Of a stretch of DNA of 46,715 nt, positions 44,195 to 46,715 are shown piece after piece. The DNA is from a virus. How positions within the stretch are numbered: the stretch's first letter is position 1; each line of letters begins with the position of its first letter. Under the pieces are notes generated by a model, which was not told the DNA's origin, ran no database searches, and was given only the letters and a program-made list of their open reading frames with translations. Both the position numbers and the translations under genes were made by a program. The DNA is taken from positions 1 to 46,715 of the IMG/VR virus record IMGVR_UViG_3300007345_000070. One strand, 5' to 3'.

Positions 44195-44434
44195 ATGAGT
44201 AAAAAACAAAAACACCACAAAAGTATCGTAGCCGGTACACCATCAGCTATTGCAGTAGTAGACAGAGACATTTCATTTGCATTGAGATCATTTAAAAGAA
44301 AAATGAAACAACTAGGAGTATTAGACGCATTAAAAGAAAATAGAACTTTTACTAAACCTAGTGTAAAACGTAGAGCTCAATTAATTAATGCAAAATATAT
44401 GCAGAAAATTAGAGATATACATCAATACGATTAA
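44195..44434 (+). CDS. rpsU: Ribosomal protein bS21 homologue
   Basis: A 79-residue basic protein from the ATG at 44195; a longer frame from 44099 overlaps the previous gene and lacks support. Residues 27-73 follow ribosomal protein bS21: ISFALRSFKRKMKQLGVLDA, then RTFTKPSVKRRAQLINAKYM. The FTKPSVKRR block is the form found in Bacteroidota bS21, which supports the host inference. The N-terminal extension (KHHKSIVAGTPS) is extra. bS21 sits by the 3' end of 16S rRNA and in Bacteroidota helps block anti-Shine-Dalgarno pairing. A phage copy could replace host bS21 or alter start selection. It is last before a strong terminator, just upstream of the Shine-Dalgarno-led scaffold and capsid genes. 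Confidence 0.82.
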   Translation: MSKKQKHHKSIVAGTPSAIAVVDRDISFALRSFKRKMKQLGVLDALKENRTFTKPSVKRRAQLINAKYMQKIRDIHQYD

Positions 44435-44455
44435 TAAATAAATAATTTTTTTATG

Positions 44456-44484
44456 AGTCCTAGCAGAAATGTTAGGACTTTTTT
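44456..44484 (+). terminator. Strong rho-independent terminator after bS21
   Basis: AGTCCTAGC (44456-44464) pairs with GTTAGGACT (44471-44479), giving nine pairs with one G-T, and a 6-base loop AGAAAT. A run of six T follows (44479-44484). It separates the bS21 group from the scaffold-capsid operon. Confidence 0.85.
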
Positions 44485-44504
44485 ACTGTTTTTGTACTAG
44501 CCTT

Positions 44505-44513
44505 ATATTTATA
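44505..44513 (+). promoter_or_regulatory. ATATTTATA motif before the scaffold-capsid operon (candidate late promoter)
   Basis: ATATTTATATTGG lies 20 bases after the terminator and 99 bases before the gp22-like ATG. It is the only copy with a long leader downstream. Confidence 0.55.
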
Positions 44514-44588
44514 TTGGAAATACGCTATCTCTATATAGTGTCTATAAAAATAATATTCTATTAAGATTTCAAATAATCTTATTTCCAA
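44514..44588 (+). promoter_or_regulatory. Structured leader of the scaffold-capsid mRNA
   Basis: TTGGAAATA (44514-44522) is the exact inverse of TATTTCCAA (44580-44588), so the two could close a stem around the leader. Inside lie a self-complementary CTATATAG and a hairpin AAGATT-tcaaat-AATCTT (44563-44580). The Shine-Dalgarno AAGGAG (44600-44605) follows 11 bases after the structure, 7 bases from the ATG, and stays unpaired. This may stabilise the message or enhance its translation. Confidence 0.4.
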
Positions 44589-44612
44589 AAAACAAATTTA
44601 AGGAGAAAACAA

Positions 44613-45698
44613 ATGGCAAAAACAGATTTGCTAAAAGAAGCAATTGCTGACGCTAAGGCCGTTAAAGAAACTGCATTAGCAAACGCAAAGATTGCGCTTG
44701 AAGAAGCTTTCGCTCCAAGAATCCAAAGCATGTTATCTGCTAAGCTATCCGAAGAACTCATGGATGAACAAGATGAGTTAGAAGATGCTGAATTAGATAT
44801 GGCTGCTGGTGAAGAAGGTGATGTACCTGCTGAACTAGATGGCGACATGGCTATGGATGATATGGGTGACGAAGGTGAACCAATGGATGTTGGTGATATC
44901 GAACTCGATACTGACATGGATGGTGAAATTGACTTTACTGGTGACATAATGTCAAAACCAGGAACGGAAGCCGAACCAGCTATAGACGACATGGGTGAAC
45001 CAGAAATGGATGCAGTTGATGCAGAATTAGACGGTCCGTCGGACGAAATGGGTATTGAAGAGATCATCAGAGAGTTAGAAGAAGATTTAGACGAAGGTGA
45101 AGGACATTATGCTGAAGAAGAAGAACCTGTAATGGGCGAAAATTATTCAGAAGAAAATAATGGAACTGACGAAGGACAAGTTTTAGAATCAACTGATAAA
45201 TCTATTGACGAACTTATCGAAGCAATCTTAGCTGAAGAAGAAGAAGAGAAAGAAGAAGAGAAAGAAGAAGAAACAGTTGATGAATCAAATTGTGGCGGTA
45301 CTCGTAAGAAAAACGAAGAGATGAAAGAAGCTCTCGAAGAAGCTTATGATACTGTAGGACATCTTAAATCAGTAATCAACGAAGTTAATCTTTTAAATGC
45401 AAAACTTCTTTACACAAACAAATTGTTCCGAAATTTTGAGTTGAACGAATCACAAAAAATGAAAGTGATTGAAAACTTTGACAGAGCTGGTAACACCAGA
45501 GAAGCAAAATTGGTATTTGCAACTTTAGCAGAATCATTCCATAAGCCTAGCAGAGGAAAAAAAGTAGTTAAAGAATCAAGATCAATGGCATCTAAGCCTG
45601 TTGCAACAACTGCTCCAAGCAAAGAGACAACTCAAGTATTAACTGAAGGCTTTGAACAAGCCAACCGTTGGAAGAAACTAGCGGGTTTAATTAAATAA
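44613..45698 (+). CDS. gp22: Prohead scaffold/core protein, gp22-like
   Basis: A 361-residue, extremely acidic helical protein in the gp22 position between the protease and the capsid gene. It begins MAKTDLLKEAIADAKAVKET with L-K-E at 7-9. It has a Glu/Asp-rich middle with DMAMDDMGDEGEPMD-type repeats and EEEEEKEEEKEEE, and a helical Lys/Gln-containing end (FEQANRWKKLAGLIK) of the kind that binds the capsid lattice. Numerous L-x-E tripeptides fit complete digestion by gp21 after assembly. A perfect AAGGAG Shine-Dalgarno sits 7 bases before the ATG, unusual in this window. It is longer than T4 gp22 (269 residues). Confidence 0.82.
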   Translation: MAKTDLLKEAIADAKAVKETALANAKIALEEAFAPRIQSMLSAKLSEELMDEQDELEDAELDMAAGEEGDVPAELDGDMAMDDMGDEGEPMDVGDIELDTDMDGEIDFTGDIMSKPGTEAEPAIDDMGEPEMDAVDAELDGPSDEMGIEEIIRELEEDLDEGEGHYAEEEEPVMGENYSEENNGTDEGQVLESTDKSIDELIEAILAEEEEEKEEEKEEETVDESNCGGTRKKNEEMKEALEEAYDTVGHLKSVINEVNLLNAKLLYTNKLFRNFELNESQKMKVIENFDRAGNTREAKLVFATLAESFHKPSRGKKVVKESRSMASKPVATTAPSKETTQVLTEGFEQANRWKKLAGLIK

Positions 45699-45722
45699 CT
45701 TTAAAACAAAGGAAACGAAAAA

Positions 45723-46715
45723 ATGAGTTTAAATTCATTATTACAAAGTCCTGATGCCTCTCAAAGAAATGCTGTTAAAGCACACGTTTCTAAATGGGAG
45801 AAAACAGGTCTTTTAGAAGGTCTATCTAATGAGACTGAAAAAGCCGGTATGGCTACTTTGCTTGAAAACCAAGCAAGACAATTAGTAAAAGAAGCAAATG
45901 CTACAGGTACAGCAGCTGGTTCTGAGGAATGGGCAGGAGTTGCTCTTCCATTAGTAAGAAGAATCTTTGCTGAATTTGCAGCTAAAGAATTCGTATCAGT
46001 ACAACCAATGAACTTACCATCAGGTCTAGTATTTTACTTAGACTTTAAATATGGTACAGCTCGTCCAGGATTTGATGATGATAATGCCGATCCAGTATCA
46101 GCAAACGGTCATCCATTTGGAACTCCAGAAGCTGACGATTCAATGTTTGGTGTTACTAATACATCAGGTGATCCATCAGGTGGTCTTTATGGTGCAGGTA
46201 GATTTGGATATTCAATTCCAAACGCAACTGGCGTTGCCGCAACTGTATCTGCAGGAGCCTCTACAGGTTCAGGAGCTGCTCACACAGCTGCAACTAGTGC
46301 ATCATTGAACTTTGATTCACTTTACACTGCTAATTCTGGTCAGTATTTTAATTTAACAGTACCAGTACCAACTGATGCTGATGCATTAGCAGTTAGATCA
46401 TTTACTTTGATTTCTGGTTCAACTGAAATTATTCCTGTACAAGCATTCTCAACTATTGACGCTAACTTTACAGCATCAATGGTAGTAACTGCTTCATTGG
46501 CAGGCGGTGCAACTGGTATTCAAGTAGCAATCGATAACAATGGCTTGAATGTTAACTATAGCAAAGCTCCAACCGATATTACAAGAGGTGACTTTGAAGA
46601 TGCTAATCCGTTTAAAGGATCTGGTGCTAATACTGGTATCGATGATGGTACAGATATTGACATTCCAGAAGTTAACTTAGAACTTCAGTCTGAGCCAATC
46701 GTTGCTAAGACTCGT
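45723..46715 (+). CDS. gp23: Major capsid protein gp23, cut by the right edge
   Basis: The first 331 residues of the T4 gp23 family run to the right edge without a stop. Diagnostic stretches are KWEKTGLLEGLSNE, MATLLENQARQLVKEAN, GVALPLVRRIFAEFAAKEFV and SVQPMNLPSGLVFYLDFKYG. The N-terminus contains possible prohead cleavage sites (L-L-E followed by Gly near residues 30-33; V-K-E followed by Ala near 56-59), as expected for a gp23 that is trimmed during maturation. An AAAGGA Shine-Dalgarno lies 9 bases before the ATG. Base composition is slightly richer in G+C than the tail genes, in line with very high expression. Confidence 0.95.
   Translation, partial: MSLNSLLQSPDASQRNAVKAHVSKWEKTGLLEGLSNETEKAGMATLLENQARQLVKEANATGTAAGSEEWAGVALPLVRRIFAEFAAKEFVSVQPMNLPSGLVFYLDFKYGTARPGFDDDNADPVSANGHPFGTPEADDSMFGVTNTSGDPSGGLYGAGRFGYSIPNATGVAATVSAGASTGSGAAHTAATSASLNFDSLYTANSGQYFNLTVPVPTDADALAVRSFTLISGSTEIIPVQAFSTIDANFTASMVVTASLAGGATGIQVAIDNNGLNVNYSKAPTDITRGDFEDANPFKGSGANTGIDDGTDIDIPEVNLELQSEPIVAKTR

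Noticed and set aside
44579-45067. Long minus-strand frame, Ser-rich, opposite the scaffold gene
   Set aside because: It is the mirror of Asp/Glu-rich codons (GAT, GAA) in gp22; it has low complexity and no start signal.
46051-46308. Plus-strand 85-residue Leu/Gln-rich frame
   Set aside because: It lies inside the major capsid gene in another frame; gp23 similarity is clear in the main frame.

Overview
The window looks like part of the genome of a strictly lytic, T4-related contractile-tailed phage (myovirus) of a Bacteroidota host, probably a marine flavobacterium. The T4 relationship rests on a nearly complete late-gene set. It has a gp55-type late sigma factor, baseplate proteins gp25 and gp6, terminase gp17, portal gp20, prohead protease gp21, a gp22-like scaffold and major capsid protein gp23, plus replication and recombination proteins gp61, gp47 and gp46. 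The host inference rests on signal peptides ending in ...FSQ and ...FGQ, a ribosomal protein bS21 with the Bacteroidota-style FTKPSVKRR block, very A+T-rich DNA, and mostly weak Shine-Dalgarno sequences. No tRNA, integrase, insertion sequence or CRISPR array was seen.

Layout. (1) 1-4892: a partial plus-strand gene end, then two minus-strand blocks (181-2371 and 2991-4892) encoding large unknown proteins whose N-termini resemble capsid-targeting peptides. A secreted CAP-domain gene (2472-2987, +) sits between them. (2) 5000-9585: accessory and regulatory genes, namely a UV-damage endonuclease with unusual base composition, small proteins, a coiled-coil membrane protein, a zinc ribbon, an HD hydrolase and the late sigma factor. 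(3) 9572-23991: baseplate and tail genes: an OB-fold hub-like protein, a hydrophobic helix protein, gp25, gp6, and a run of large tail/adhesion proteins with LamG-like and other beta-rich domains. (4) 23988-25391: two proteins with capsid-targeting-like starts, one with a miniature kinase-like fold. (5) 25409-30136: DNA metabolism: a T7-type Holliday-junction endonuclease, a primase, and a single polypeptide fusing Mre11 (gp47) to Rad50 (gp46). (6) 30163-37643: a large tail protein, a nucleotidyltransferase-ligase fusion, and small proteins including a spanin-like pair. (7) 37643-46715: the packaging and head module in T4 order (17, 20, core proteins, 21, further core proteins, bS21, terminator, 22, 23). 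The major capsid gene runs off the right edge.

How it fits together. A directional motif, ATATTTATA followed by A/T-rich sequence, lies just upstream of about sixteen genes or operons. It keeps the same orientation relative to the gene on both strands, so it is a good candidate for the late promoter read by the gp55-like sigma factor. A second motif (GGAT, 12 bases, TTTCTTAT) precedes the CAP, uvdE and primase genes and could be an early or middle promoter. Many proteins carry an (I/L)-x-E tripeptide within the first 20 residues, the cleavage specificity of T4 prohead protease. This suggests an unusually large set of head-packaged, protease-processed proteins. A phage bS21 encoded just before the strongly Shine-Dalgarno-led scaffold and capsid genes suggests control of host ribosomes during late translation.

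All functional calls come from reading motifs by eye. No database search or structure prediction was run.
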